Shown here: positions 1 through 12,249 of the stretch, in pieces
How the letters are laid out: each line of letters starts with the position of its first letter
Position numbering within the stretch: position 1 is the first letter of the stretch
Assembly: GCA_032207245.1 (NCBI GenBank)
Contig: CM063499.1
Coordinates: forward strand, 41,966,966 to 42,030,965
DNA: 64,000 nucleotides
Direction: 5' to 3'
Source: Pardosa pseudoannulata
Lineage: Eukaryota > Arthropoda > Arachnida > Araneae > Lycosidae
Position numbers and translations under genes: made by a program
Notes under the pieces: model-generated
Told to the model about the DNA's origin: nothing
Seen by the model: only the letters and a program-made list of their open reading frames with translations
Database searches by the model: none

Positions 1-2440
1 TAGAATATTACGACATTCCGAGCATAGATATAGTTGGATTTGCCGGGAAGACCAGTTACAATTCAAGAATGTCCACAGGACTGCCCTAACATTTAATGTG
101 TGTGCACAGAATGAGCACATATTTTTAGAATGATCTGGCATTGCAACTGTCTTTTAGTAATACAGGGTGACATAAAAGTGACAGTTACTGTGGTATAAAA
201 ATATTTGAATACACTGGCAAAAGAGTTTTTGAATATTAAGACATTTCCAGCATAGATTTGCTTGAATTTGAAGGGAAGACCAGTTGCAATGCAGGAATGT
301 CCATACGACTGCCCTACCATTTAATGTGGGTGCACTCACTATGAGCACATATTTTTAGAATAAACTGGCATTGCAACTCTCTTCTAATAATACAGGATAT
401 AAAACAATGACAGTTACAGCAATATAAAAATATTTAAATACACCGGCAAAAGAGCCATAGAATACTATGACATTTCGAGAATTGGTTTGCTTGAATTTGC
501 CGAGAAGACCAGTTGCAAAGCAGGAATGTCCATACGACTGCCCTAACATTTAATGTGGGTGCACTGAACATGAGCACACATATGTTTAGAATAAACTGGC
601 ATTGCAACTCTCTTCTAGTAATATGGTGATATAAAAATGACAGTTACAGCAATATAAATATATTTAAATACACCGGCAAAAGAGGTATAGAATATTAAGA
701 CATTTCGAGTATAGATTTTCTTGAATTTGCCGGGAAGACCAGTTGCAATGCAGGAATGTCCATACGACTGCCCTAACATTTAATGTGGGTGCACTGACCA
801 TGAGCACACATTTTTAGAATAAACTGGCATTGCAACTCTCTTCTGGTAATACAGGGTGAATAAAAAGTGACAGTTACCTGTGGTATAAAAATATTTGAAT
901 AGACCGGCAAAAGAGTTGTTGAATATGAAGACATTTCGAGCATTGATTTGCTTGAATTTGCCGGGAAGACCAGTTGCAATGCAGGAATGTCCATACGACT
1001 GCCCTAACATTTAATGTGGGTGCACAGCATGAGCACATATTTTTAGAATAAACTGGCATTGCAACTCTCTTCTAGTAATATAGGAGGATAAAAAAATGAC
1101 CGTTTCAGTAATAAAAATATTTGAATACACAGGTAAAAGCTATAGAATATTATGACATTTCGAGCATAGGTCTTGCTTGAATTGGCCGGGAAGACCAGTT
1201 GCAATGCAGGAATGTCCATACGACTGCCCTAACATTTAATGTGGGTGCACTTACCATGAGCACACATTTTTAGAATAAACTGGCATTGCAACTCTCTTCT
1301 GGTAATACAGGGTGAATAAAAAGTGACAGTTACCTGTGGTATAAAAATATTTGAATAGACCGGCAAAAGAGTTGTTGAATATGAAGACATTTCGAGCATT
1401 GATTTGCTTGAATTTGCCGGGAAGACCAGTTGCAATGCAGGAATGTCCATACGACTGCCCTAACATTTAATGTGGGTGCACTGACCATGAGCACACATTT
1501 TTAGAATAAACTGGCATTGCAACTCTCTTCTGGTAATACAGGGTGACATAAAAAGTGACAGTTACTGTAGTATAAAAATATTTGAATACACCGGCAAAAG
1601 AGTTGTAGAATATATTGAAATTTCAAGCATAGAGTTGCTTGAATCTACCGGGAAGACTAGTTGCAATGCAGGAATATCCATACGACTGCCCTAACATTTA
1701 ATGTTGGTGCACAGAATGAGCACATATTTTTAGAATAAACTGGCTTTGCAACTCTCTTCTATTAATACAGAGTGATATAAAAATGACAGTTACAGAAATA
1801 TAAAAATATTTAGATACATCGGCAAAAGAACTATAGAATATTAAGACATTTCGAGCATAGATTTGCTTGAATTTGCCGGGAAGACCAGTTGCAATGCAGG
1901 AATGTCCATAGGACTGCCCTAACATTTAATGTGTGTGCACAGCATGAGCACATATTTTTAGAATAAACTGGCATTGCAACTCTTCTAGTAATATGGTGAT
2001 ATAAAAATGACAGTTACAGCAATATATATTTAAATATACCGGCAAAAGAGGTATAGAATATTAAGACATTTCGAGCATAGATTTGCTTGAATTTGACGGG
2101 AAGAGCAGTTGCACTGCAGGAATGTCCATACGACTGCCCTAACATTTAATGTGGGTGCACTGACCATGAGCACATATTTTTAGAATAAACTGGCATTACA
2201 ACTCTCTTCTTGTAATACAGGATAATATAAAAATGAGTTACAGCAATATAGAAATATTTAAATACACCGGCAAAAGAGCTATAGAATACTATGACATTTC
2301 GAGCATTGGTTTGCTTGAATTTGCCAGGAAGACCAGTTGCAATGCAGGAATGTCAATACGACTGCCCTAACATTTAATGTGGGGGCAGCGACTATGAGCA
2401 CACAAATGTTTAGAATAAATTGGCATTTCAACTGTCTTCT
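1..2440. repeat. Satellite array 1 (about 229-bp monomer, about 10.6 units)
   Basis: Head-to-tail repeat. The marker GACCAGTTGCAATGCAGG recurs at about 50, 278, 507, 737, 968, 1193, 1424, 1655, 1884, 2104 and 2331, giving spacings of 220-231 bp. Each unit contains CCGGCAAA, TTTGCCGG, GCATTGCAACT and AGTTGCAATGC or variants, plus ACATTTAATGT. The units are AT-rich and vary in subfamily, for example in the segment around 1083. The right edge degrades gradually (2430-2700). The first unit at base 1 is the same divergent variant found at 30766, so the array's left edge lies at the window start. Short minus-strand ORFs in every unit are by-products of the repeat and show no protein-like constraint. 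Confidence 0.95.
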
Positions 2441-3779
2441 ATTAAAGCAGGATTAGACAAACTTATAAAATAACAATCACCAATGTGGAAGTATCAGAAA
2501 ATTAAAATAATCCGCCAAAGTTGTTGTAAGAAATTGAGATTTTAACTATAAAATTCGTTTAAACGAAATTTACGGAGAAGTCAAGATTCTATGCTTGAAT
2601 AAGAATAGTACCGCTCTAATGTTTAATTTATTTGTATTAGTTATCAATACGGCTTGCTTTAGAATAATGTTACTGCAATTTTTTCTAATATATCTGGGTA
2701 TAAATATATTAAAGGCATTAATATATCTAATATATTATTAAATAATTGAAAATACAATTATACTAAATAATGTACGGAATTACAATTTTTTATTTGTTCG
2801 GCGTTTTTAGAGTATAGATTTAGGTATATATATTGTATATTAATGAGGGCATATTTTTTACATTATTTACAGTTGAATCTTTTGCTGTACTTAAATGCAC
2901 TTTAGTTTTATTACGGAAATTTTCTGCCATAAATATTAAAGCATACTTTTAAAATGTACTCTGAAAGTTTTATATTTATTCCAATAGAAATCCAAAGCAA
3001 AATTTCATTTGTTAATGGAACATTTTAAAACTTGAATTTATTTAATGTAATATGTGTTTACATCAATAAGGGATTATCGTGAATATGTATGTTTTTATCA
3101 TACAAGATCTCACTTTTTGTACATCGTCATTGCAATAACTTTCAGAGCTGATTGCGTGGCATTTAAATAAATCTGTATTCTACATCTTGCATATAGTAGT
3201 ATCAAATTTTCAAGAAGGATATGGCGAAAATATCCCACATACGTTTATCTTTAACTGTATTAAAACAACACGCAGCCTTGATGAGCTTTTCCAATAGCAT
3301 TGAATTAAACTTTTACAAAGACAATTTGTCTGGTGGTAGCACAGACTCAATGATTTATTTTTAGTTTAAAAATCGTTTGCAGTTTGTTTTTTTAAAGTTT
3401 TGGTTTTTGCTATAAAGTGTTTTAAAAAATATATATGGAATAAAAAGTTGTTTTAAGAAGACTGGAAAATGTTTCCCTTCATTTAATTGGATTATTATGC
3501 CTGATTAAGGGATAAGAATATAAATATAGCTCAAACTAAGAGTATAATTTAATATCGTAGTTATTCACGATAGTCTAAGCTCAAATAAGCTTTGTTTACT
3601 GAAGCCCTACGTTTTAAAATATAGTAATTTACTTCATTTTAAATACACTCTACATGCTTTGAAATCTTTCACCGAGATAAATCTTAATTTTTTGGGAATA
3701 GTTTAAAAGTTTATAGCCACTTTGGATATTCTCAGAATTCCGGTATATATATATATATATATTTATACTCGATTAAATA

Positions 3780-4095
3780 CTAGCATATAGCCCGTCATAT
3801 GACGGGATCAGTAAAATTTTTAATTTTCCAGAATTCTAAAGAACTCTATGAGGCAGGTAAAAAAATGGTTTGTTTTTTAGCTGAGAATTGCCTTTCAACA
3901 AAAATCGATTCAAATTATCACATATGTACTTAATCTATTATTTAAGTCAAATAAAAAAGAAAATTATTTATGTAATATCTAAGTTTAGTGATAAAACATA
4001 TGAAAAAAATGTAGAAAATATTTAAATAATTTAAAATAAGAAATGATTAAATGAGGTGGTTAAAGGAATGAAGTCATAATGCTAGATTAATAAAT
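3780..4095 (-). mobile_element. Helitron-like 3' end and adjacent homologous sequence
   Basis: Read on the minus strand, the segment ends with the palindrome CCCGTCATATGACGGG (3791-3806), seven bases, then CTAG at 3780-3783 followed by T. A hairpin a few bases before a terminal CTRR, with insertion between A and T, is the known hallmark of Helitron 3' termini. The neighbouring sequence to about 4095 is the reverse complement of 28310-28445 in the element at 28045-29804. No Rep/helicase coding sequence is visible, so any element is non-autonomous. The 5' boundary is not defined. Confidence 0.5.
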
Positions 4096-4102
4096 TTAAT
4101 AG

Positions 4103-5417
4103 ATCAAGACGCCTAGAATATCATTTTTAAAATATTCAACGTATGAGTATAAATGTTGAATAAAACAAAATCTGCTAAAATCTACAAGATAAAAATATCT
4201 AGATTTAGATACAAGACAATTGCTTAAAAATTGAGACGCCCCTCAAAATTTACTAAATATCTCTACGGCACTGCATATTAACTATTTTCATATTTTCACT
4301 ATACTTTTAGTTTCTACATTATACTAAAAACCAAGTAATCAATACCCATTTGCGTTAAATACATTTTACATAAACAATTATTTTAAAGTATATGTTATTT
4401 TAGCAGCTTTGTTTTTTTTTTATCTGCTTCGCTTTATTAAACCCTGAACTTGACAAAATCCTGTTAATTAAAAAGCGCATATAAAATTTTTAATTCGAAT
4501 ACTTTAATAAATACGACACAAAAATTTCAGTGAAATATAAAAGTAATACGTATTAAACACTACGAAGTCTCTCAGAAAATATATACTAGGAAATATTAAG
4601 TAAAAAATAAAGTTTATCGGTGAAATAGGTGTTATGGAAATGAAATATTCAGTTAACCACAAATTTCGTTTCATTAACAAAGTTATGCCTAGATTACCTT
4701 TTTCAGGTATATAAAACTTCTCAAATTACGTTATTTTACGTTGTAAGCTGAATTCCCCCCCCCCAATTTAAACATATCATTATCAGTTGAATAACACTAT
4801 AATAAATCAAGACACCTTAATATCATTTTAAAAATATTCAACATTTGTCTTAACATATGACCATAAATAAATGAATGAAACAACGTCTACTAAAAAGATA
4901 AAAATATCTAGATTTAGATAGAAAACGTTTGATTAAAAATTGAGACACCCCCTAAAAATTCACTAAATATTTCTACTGTACTGCATATTAACTATTTTCA
5001 TTTTTTCACTGTCCATATTATACTAAAAACCTGAGTATCAATACCCACTTACGTTAAATACATTTTACATAAACAATTACTTTAAAGTATATGATATCTT
5101 AGCAGCTTTGTTTTTTATCTGCTTTGCGTTATTAAACCCTTTAACTTGACAAAATCCTGTTAATTAAAAAACACGGCACAAAAATTTCAGTGAAATATAA
5201 AAGTAATGCGCATTAAACATTACGAAGTCTCTAAGAAAATAAATCATACTAGGAAATATTAAGTAAAAAATAAAGTTTATCGGCCCAGTAGGTGTTATTG
5301 AAATGAAATCAGTTAACTACAAATTTCGTTTTATTAACAAAGTTATGCCTAGATTACAATTTTCAGGAGTATAAAAACTTATAGAATTAAGATTAGTCGA
5401 ATTTCGTTATTTTAAGG
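4103..5417. repeat. Tandem duplication, about 703-bp unit, two copies
   Basis: The unit starting at 4103 (ATCAAGACGCC) recurs at 4806 (ATCAAGACACC), and similarity runs through matching landmarks such as the GAGACRCC stretch, the AACTATTTTCAT stretch and the AACAAAGTTATGCCTAG stretch. The two units are clearly diverged, with many substitutions and indels. The same pair is present in the second segmental copy at 37804 and 38511, so this tandem duplication predates the larger one. Confidence 0.85.
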
Positions 5418-5871
5418 GCCCTCTGTCCACTTAAATTGGTTCATAAAACTAAGGACTAACAGTTATTAAAACTTATTTGCTGTTTATATAATTTAACATA
5501 ACTGCATGTAGAATTGTTTCCGTATGACCCTAGGTAGATTTAAAATACATGAAACATTATGCGTACAAAAAAATTTTTGGTATTATTTGAAATGCATAAA
5601 GAGTGCATGTAATACAACTATTCAATAAAAATGAAAAGCAAAAGAAAAGCTGTATTTTGTGACTTCCGTATTCCGACAATAAGGCATGAAAAAGTGGAAT
5701 TCACTAAAAAATTATAGGTATTTTTTACTAGTATATTAGTCTATTTTACTTGCTTTTTTAACTGAACAAAAAGTCATTAACTAATGTATTTGTTCTAGCA
5801 TAGGTAACTTCCATTTTACATGATTCTGACCGAATTCGTCGTTCTTTAATTCTTACCACCTAGGTTCAGAG

Positions 5872-5931
5872 TTTTCTCGCATACCCGCCATGAATGAATT
5901 GATATAACTGTTAAATTTACTAAGCCAGAAA
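5872..5931 (-). CDS. Weak candidate first coding exon (unrecognised)
   Basis: On the minus strand, a pyrimidine-rich stretch ending in TTAG precedes a short exon. Its first ATG opens MAGMRENSEPR and is followed by a good donor, GTG|GTAAGAATT. A non-coding exon with donor AAG|GTAAGC lies just upstream near 5994, and a CCAAT/GC-box cluster lies beyond that. I could not find a convincing downstream exon: one join gives a 38-residue ORF that then stops. The same arrangement is in the second copy near 39577-39636. I recognise no family, and splice-like motifs are frequent by chance, so this is a low-confidence lead. Confidence 0.18.
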
Positions 5932-5989
5932 TAATGGAAATATGCATAAACTACCGCGACACTAAGAATATTTAAGAGAAGTAGCGTAT

Positions 5990-6176
5990 GCTTACCTTAA
6001 TAGTTCCAGTTTGAAGTTGCTTATAGTTCAAAATTCGAATAAGAGACTTAACAAAGCAAAATGGTCTATCACGTTTAGAAATTTTTGTTTTCTGTTTGAA
6101 TGGCTAATTAGCTATTCAAACAGAAGCGTGTGATGTCATATACAGTTACAGCCAATCGCATTACCCGCCCGTTTAA
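5990..6176 (-). promoter_or_regulatory. Promoter-like cluster with 36-bp palindrome
   Basis: On the minus strand the order is GGGCGGG (GC-box type), CGATTGGCT (inverted CCAAT), TGACATCA (CRE-like), then a near-perfect 36-bp palindrome at 6090-6125 centred on GCTAATTAGC, then a strong splice donor AAG|GTAAGC near 5994. It is duplicated at 39695-39881, where one base in the palindrome centre differs. A promoter reading is inference from motif clustering only. Confidence 0.3.
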
Positions 6177-6400
6177 GTGTGTATCAAAATTATAAACATC
6201 TGCCCAAATACGCTGTATTTTAAAATGGAAATATCGATGTTATAATTAAAGAACATTTTTTCTTACATTTTATTTCTTCAATATTTCGAGTAGATTTTAC
6301 AAAATGCGATATGTGTATATAAATGAATTATTTGTAACATACACATACATAAATATTCAGTCAAAGTAAAACTCGTACATTTCCCTCAAAAGGGTAAATC

Positions 6401-6500
6401 NNNNNNNNNNNNNNNNNNNNNNNNNNNNNNNNNNNNNNNNNNNNNNNNNNNNNNNNNNNNNNNNNNNNNNNNNNNNNNNNNNNNNNNNNNNNNNNNNNNN
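6401..6500. other. Assembly gap (100 N)
   Basis: Exactly 100 N, the usual placeholder for a gap of unknown length. The sequence before it matches the second segmental copy up to 40105, and the sequence after it belongs to a different tandem repeat, so the join is not supported by sequence. Confidence 0.99.
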
Positions 6501-6756
6501 AACTAGCATAACGTAATCCTCCAAAAAATAGGCCTGATTACTCAGCCCTCCTAATTTATTTTGTATAATTTATAACAGTAATATTTATTTATTAAAGTTT
6601 TTTTGTTTTAAAATGTTCATTTTGTTGTATAGCAAATACACCTTATTTCATATGCTTACCATCAATAAATAAATTTTTTGTTAACATAAGTTTATGTATT
6701 TTAGAATTATACAGAGGCGCACACACACACACAATCAGCCCGCATAACTTAATCCT

Positions 6757-6810
<54 letters not shown>

Positions 6811-8510
6811 CCTGATTACTCATCCCTCTGATTTATTTTGTATAATTTATAACAGTAACATTATATATTAAAGTGCTTTTGTCTTATAATGCTTATTTTG
6901 TTATATTGCAAATACGCCTTATTTATTTGCTTACCATCAATAAAAAAGTTTTTGTGCACACGTGTTTATGTATTTTAGAATTATATATAGACGCACACAC
7001 ACACACACACACAAAAAAAAATCAGCAAGCATAACTTAATCCTCCAAAAAATAGGCCTAACTACTCGCCTTCCTCATTTATTTTATATAACTTATAACAG
7101 TAATATTTATTTATTAAAAGTGTTTTTGTTTTATAATGTTTCCTTTGTTATATTGCAAATACACCTTATTTCATTTGCTTGCAATCAATAAATTTTTGTG
7201 CACATATGTTAATGTATTTTAGAATTATACAGAGGAACACAGACACACACACAAAAAAAATTCAACACGCATAAGTTAATCCTCCAAAAAATAGGCTTGA
7301 TTACTCTTCTCATTTATTATGCATAATTTATAACAGTAATATTTATTTATTGAAGTGTTTTTGTTCTATAACTTTTTTTTTGTTATACTGCAAATACACC
7401 TTATTTCATTAGACTACCATCAATAAAAAAAATTTTGTGAACATAAATTCATGTATTTTAGAATTATACTGAGGCACACACACACACACACACAAAAAAA
7501 AAAGAAAAAAGAAAAAAAAAATTCAGTACGCATAAGTTAATCCTCCAAAAAATCGGGCTGGTTACTCTTCCCCTCATTTATTAAGTATAATTTATAAAAG
7601 TAACATTTATTTATTAAAGTGTTTCTGTTTTATAATGTTTATTTTGTTGTATTGCAAATTAACCTGATTTCATTTGCTTACCATCAATAAATAAATTTTT
7701 GTGAAATTAAGTTCATGCAATTTAGAATTATACAAAGGCACACATACACACACAAAAAAAAAATCAGCATGCAAAAGTTAATCCTCCAAATAATAGGCTT
7801 AATTACTCACACTTGTCATTTATTTTGTATAATTTATAACAGTAATATTTATTTATTAAGGTGATTTTTATTATAATGTTTATTTTGTTATATTGCAAAT
7901 ACACCTTACTTCATTTGCTTACGATAAATAAATAAATTTTTGTGAACATAAGCTTATGCATTTTAGAATTATAAAGAGGCACACACATAAAAAAACTCAG
8001 CACGCATAACTTAATCCCCCCAAAAATGGGCCTGATTACTCTTCCCCTCATTTATTATGTGTAATTTATAACAGTAACATTTATTTGTTGAAGTGTTTTT
8101 TGTTTTATAATGTTTATTTTATTATTTTATAAATGCACCTTATTTCATTAGCCTACCATCAGTAAATAAATTTTTGGGAACATGAGTTTATGTATTTTAG
8201 AATTACATATGGGTGCACACAAAAATATCTGCACATAGAACTTCAACCTCTAAAAAATAGGCCAGAATTACTCGGCCCACCTAAATTGTTTTGTATATTT
8301 TTAATAATAATATTTATTTTCTTAAAGTGTTTTTTCTTTATATTGTTTATTTTGTTATATTGCCTATAACAAAATATTGTTTTGTTAACATACCAACAGT
8401 AAATAAATTTTTGTGAACATACATTTGCGTATTTTAAATTTATACAGAACGCACACACACACACAAAAAAAAAATAAAGTCACACAGGAACTCAATCTTC
8501 TGGGAACGAA
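6501..8510. repeat. Tandem array of about 245-bp units (about 8 copies)
   Basis: The landmark TAATCCTCCAAAAAATAGG, with variants, recurs at about 6510, 6749, 7036, 7276, 7537, 7781, 8013, 8245 and 8490. Each unit has the same order: AATCCTCC, AATTTATTTTGT, AATTTATAACAGTAA, CACCTTATTTCATTTGCT, TACCATCAATAAA, TTTTAGAATTATA, then a (CA)n run followed by an A run. The microsatellite part varies in length between units, and the A run near 6758-6809 is about 50 bases. The last units are more diverged. No coding potential. Confidence 0.93.
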
Positions 8511-9002
8511 CCTAATTAATTCCGTTCCTTAACAAAAGAGAAAAAACTTGTTTCTGGCTACAGAGCTGTACTTTTTACTTTAATTGTACTTTTTTACTTT
8601 ATTTAATTGTACTGCAACTTTTTTTAATTGTACTTTTTAATGCCAGTCAGTTTTAATTAGTCTTAAATCCCTTTGTTTCTTAAATCATTCTATTTAACCA
8701 ATTAAATAATTTTTATATTAAAATACTAGCTTTTTTTATGACCATCCTACTAAGAGAGGAGAGGAAAATATCACCTATTCAGTTTCTCGCTTATGCATGG
8801 AAAATTAAATTCAGAACCTATGAATATTAAATTCATAATTCAGGTTATCGTTTAGCTTGATTAGTGGGTTGAAGAGATTATTCTTTTTTTTTTTTTTCAT
8901 CTAAATGAGGTTAAAGAGGATGAGACAAACTGTCTAAAATAGATTTCGAACATTTACAATCATCAGAATCGATGAACTACGAGACCGAAATTACTGTCTT
9001 AC

Positions 9003-9061
9003 CTATTCGGCCGTCGTCGTTGATTCAGGCCTTTGAAAAATTCTTTAAATTTCGGTACCAT
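9003..9061 (-). CDS. Candidate first coding exon (unrecognised)
   Basis: On the minus strand an ATG in a good context (GAAAATGG) opens a 59-nt stretch encoding MVPKFKEFFKGLNQRRRPN plus two bases. It ends at a consensus donor, AATAG|GTAAGAC. The encoded piece is lysine- and arginine-rich and reads like a cytosolic N-terminus, but I recognise no family. A second GTAAGT motif lies about 40 bases upstream, too close to be a separate intron. No partner exon was found downstream; that side soon enters the tandem array and the gap. This could be a real first exon whose gene is broken or missing here, or a chance ORF. Confidence 0.25.
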
Positions 9062-9912
9062 TTTCTTCAGTTACTTGTGCCACACTAACAATATCACTTA
9101 CCACTGTTGGCAGGAAAATCTCACGAAAAAGCTAAAATAGTTATACAATTCTCAGATGATTGATGTTAGATAACAAACCTTTGAGAAGCGTTCTCTTTCG
9201 GAGCTTCTTATCAGAGCTAAGACCTTCTTTTTGAAAGTTATGTCAGTCAGATAAAATCATGAAGATTCACATATGAACTAGGTACATCTAAGTTTAAAAG
9301 TTTCCATTTATGCAGTTAATAACATGCAGACATAAAAGAAAGTACTAATGGTGTCCTATTATCAAAACACGTCGAAATTCTTGTACAATAGTGCATTATT
9401 ACAATTATAATTTAGCACTAAATGGCGACTACACTAATTTCCTGTCTATAATCCGCAAGGGCGAATTACATATTTTCAGAGAAAAATATCGTTTAACCAC
9501 AGATTAAATTTCCACTTTAATCTCATGTGCTTCACAGAAGTAAAATGCATATGGAAAGAAGTATTATATCTTCTAGAGTTTAAAAGTTATATTTAAACTC
9601 TTACTTAATAACATTTTCTTTAAATTAATAAAAAAGTAATTTAACAAAGTGAAAATTTGGATAGACTTAAAAGAATTTTATATTTAACAATAGTAAGAAA
9701 GTAATTTAAAAATTTACACTAATTAGTACAGAAACAATGATACAAATAAATTATTCGAACGCACATTTAAATAAAAAGGATGCTAACATTTAGAATTCTC
9801 AAAATAAATCTTTTTTTACATTAATTTAATATGATTATTTCCTATCGTTAGCATTTTAAACTGCAGTTATGGCGCCGTCTGGCGAGCTGAAAGTAAATCC
9901 TTATAAAAAAAA

Positions 9913-9942
9913 GTGTGTGTGTGTGTGTGTATATATATATAT
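9913..9942. repeat. Microsatellite (GT)n(AT)n
   Basis: Nine GT units followed directly by about six AT units. Confidence 0.95.
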
Positions 9943-11128
9943 TTGTGTGAAAATGAGCAGGTGCTGCACCTATTATTCTTTAGGAAAGATGTTACTATAA
10001 TTTATTAGAAAAATAATTTTAAACAGCATATAATACGCGGCGGTGTATAATACGTTTTAGAAGAAAATTTAATTTTTACATATATTTCATGGTTTATAGG
10101 CAGGAAATTGGGGTATTTAAAACCAAGACTATTACATTTTTTTTTTTTATAATTATTATTATTCCAGCTCGTATAGTAAAGACCAGTTAATTACTAATAT
10201 CAATACATTGTTAAAAAAATCTCCCGCAGCTTGCTAATTGTTAAACACTGCGAGCTCATATGTCACTGCTGTAGGATGGAAGGTATAATTACCAAGCTTG
10301 ATATACCTTGTACTTCTTCAAATCAAGACACTATGGACACAACAAAACCAGACTATTCCACTTCGTATATATATAATCATACAGCATTTACTTTATGTCT
10401 GAGCCCTATATAGTAAGGAAGTTTATTTCTATTTACTAGACAACAGTTAATGAAATCAAATGATGGTTAGGCGATTCTAGACATCTACGCTTATTTACTA
10501 CGGCAGAGTAATTTGAATCCACGAACAATTTGAACATTAGTGTAGCGTTCGAACCCGTCGACGAATTTATTGAGTGTATCAATTTGTTAAAACTAACGTA
10601 TTAGTCCACACAACCTGTAACATCCAAGGTTTAAATCTTTTACTAGTATGTGCATTACGTATTGTTTTGCACACCTAAGAAGCAGCTTTACAGTTGTGGT
10701 TTAACAAAATCAAAAGATAGTTTTAGGTATTAAGCTTTTTAAACAAAGTTGAAACTAAAGTTTTCTCGATAATTATCCCGAAAGTACTTACCAATATATA
10801 ATATCTCCACAACATCTAGAACTTTAACTTTAGATATTTCAAAAGATTTTGGTAATGTTCAATTATTTGTTCGAACTTAATTTTATCTGGTATGTTGTGA
10901 ATTTGTTATTGCATATGCATACATCGAAGCAATTAATGCCTAGCCAAAAATTACTGAAGTATTTTTTTAATTATGTATTACAACTAATACCCTTTTTGTT
11001 TCGTTGACAAAGATTATGTTTAGACTGTATTTTATATTAAGAAAGTTTGATTAGAATTGTTGTTACACATGATATGACTAATATTAGGATTTACCTGTAT
11101 CCATAAGCCATTTTTCAACTTCGATATA

Positions 11129-12249
11129 CATTGACGTGCCACTGAATTAGGGATAGCAAAAGAGGGGCAAAATGTGTATCGCTGTAGTAGCTGCCTATAT
11201 AGCGCGTACTATGGTTGTTTTGAACGAGTTTTTGGAATTGACAGTATGGGTAAACTGCCTGATTTAGACGCCTTCAATCGCTAACAAATCGTGGGGGGGG
11301 CATGGGACATTGAATTTCCGAAATCATCATACAACTAGGATTTTCAAGGTTGACAGTGTCACGAGCATTCTAAGAATACATGGATGGTGAAAAAAAACTA
11401 GCGTTCGGACAAACTGCAAAAGATAGCCTTGACAGAGCAAGGTGAGAAACGGCTCAGCAGTATTGTACGTAGCCAGCGAAGTCAAACTCCAGTCACCACC
11501 CAATGGATGACTGTTCCAGTCGCACAGTCAGTAAACGGACTGTGCAAAATTGGCTTTACAGTTTTGGTTTCTGAAGCCGTTGACCTACGATAGTATCGGG
11601 CTGCACGTCTTGCCTGGACAAGAGAGCACAGACTGGAAACGAGTAGCATTGGGTGACGAGTCTATGTTCAGACTACTTCATGTCGACGGGTGGCTAAGTA
11701 TGTGGCGTCAAGCTCATGAAGCCATGGAACCTGCATGCCACGTTAGAACTGCACAAGGGCATGGTGGCTCAAGCATGGTCTGGGGTGTTTAGTTTGTAGC
11801 TCTGTTTGGGATCTTTGTTGCGTGTACCTACCGCTCTCAATGCAATTCGGTATACAAAGTTTCCAGGTGATCGCCTCTACCCGTTTATGCTGATCGGTTA
11901 TCCGCACGGTAATTGAGTTTTCCAGCAAGACAATTATACCTCTCACAAGTGGCTACTGGCTTATGAATGAGTATTCCTCTCATTTTTTCTGTCATAAATT
12001 GGCCAATCAGAAGCCGACTTAATCCTATTGAGCATCTTAGGGGTATTTTCAAACAAGGCGTCAAAGGCTACCACACAGTACCAATTAACCCGACTGCATC
12101 ATGTTTAGCTTTAGCCAATATGTGACAATCCAGTCCCGTGGGACGCTTCCGGAAACTTGTTGAATCTATGCCTCGTCGTGTGGCAGTCTTTATCAATGCT
12201 AGAGGAGGCTCAACTCGCTACTAGGTAGGCAACCCTAATTCAGCAGGGG
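11129..12249 (+). mobile_element. Decayed Tc1-like transposon
   Basis: Element of about 1.1 kb whose ends carry imperfect inverted repeats sharing CTGAATTAGGG (left 11142-11152; right as CCCTAATTCAG near 12233-12243). Both ends abut TA (11127-11128 and 12250-12251), the Tc1/mariner target duplication. It carries the broken transposase at 11246-12224. The length is close to that of a full element, so the loss of function comes from point mutations and small indels and not from a large deletion. Confidence 0.8.
11246..12224 (+). pseudogene. Tc1-like transposase pseudogene
   Basis: Three-frame reading recovers the Tc1 layout. An N-terminal part starts MGKLPDLDAFNR (11246) and should hold the helix-turn-helix, but it is broken by stops and frameshifts. 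The catalytic core shows LGDESMFRLLHVDG (first Asp), WRQAHEAMEPAC, GGSSMVWGVF and the region before the second Asp. The C-terminal part shows INWPSRSPDLNPIEHLWG (third acidic residue), then VESMPRRVAVFINARGG and the final TRY stop. The longest intact piece is 80 codons (11550-11792). Family transposases are about 340 residues and this remnant spans nearly the same length, so it is a near-full-length but dead copy. A cut-and-paste transposase is expected from the family. Confidence 0.9.

Larger units (their letters stand above)
2441..6400. repeat. Segmental duplication, copy 1 right flank
   Basis: This flank of the satellite array is repeated in the same orientation at 36166-40105. Reading both side by side, the part up to about 4550 has scattered substitutions and small indels (roughly one in 25 bases in the piece I compared near 2880-3030). 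From about 4560 to 6400 it is almost identical, with only a handful of changes. It ends exactly at the N gap, while the second copy continues. It contains a Helitron-like end, a 703-bp tandem duplication and a promoter-like cluster, listed separately. I see no coding gene I can support. Confidence 0.93.
8511..11128. other. Intergenic sequence without supported genes
   Basis: AT-rich sequence with short T runs. Apart from the candidate exon at 9003-9061 and the microsatellite at 9913-9942, I see no coding, RNA or clear transposon signal on either strand. Confidence 0.6.

Noticed and set aside
1..2440. Many similar minus-strand open frames (MLGQSYGHSC..., MDIPALQLVF...) as a protein family
   Set aside because: They are the same 229-bp satellite read in two or three frames, with starts and stops set by the repeat. 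No frame is consistently conserved over the others.
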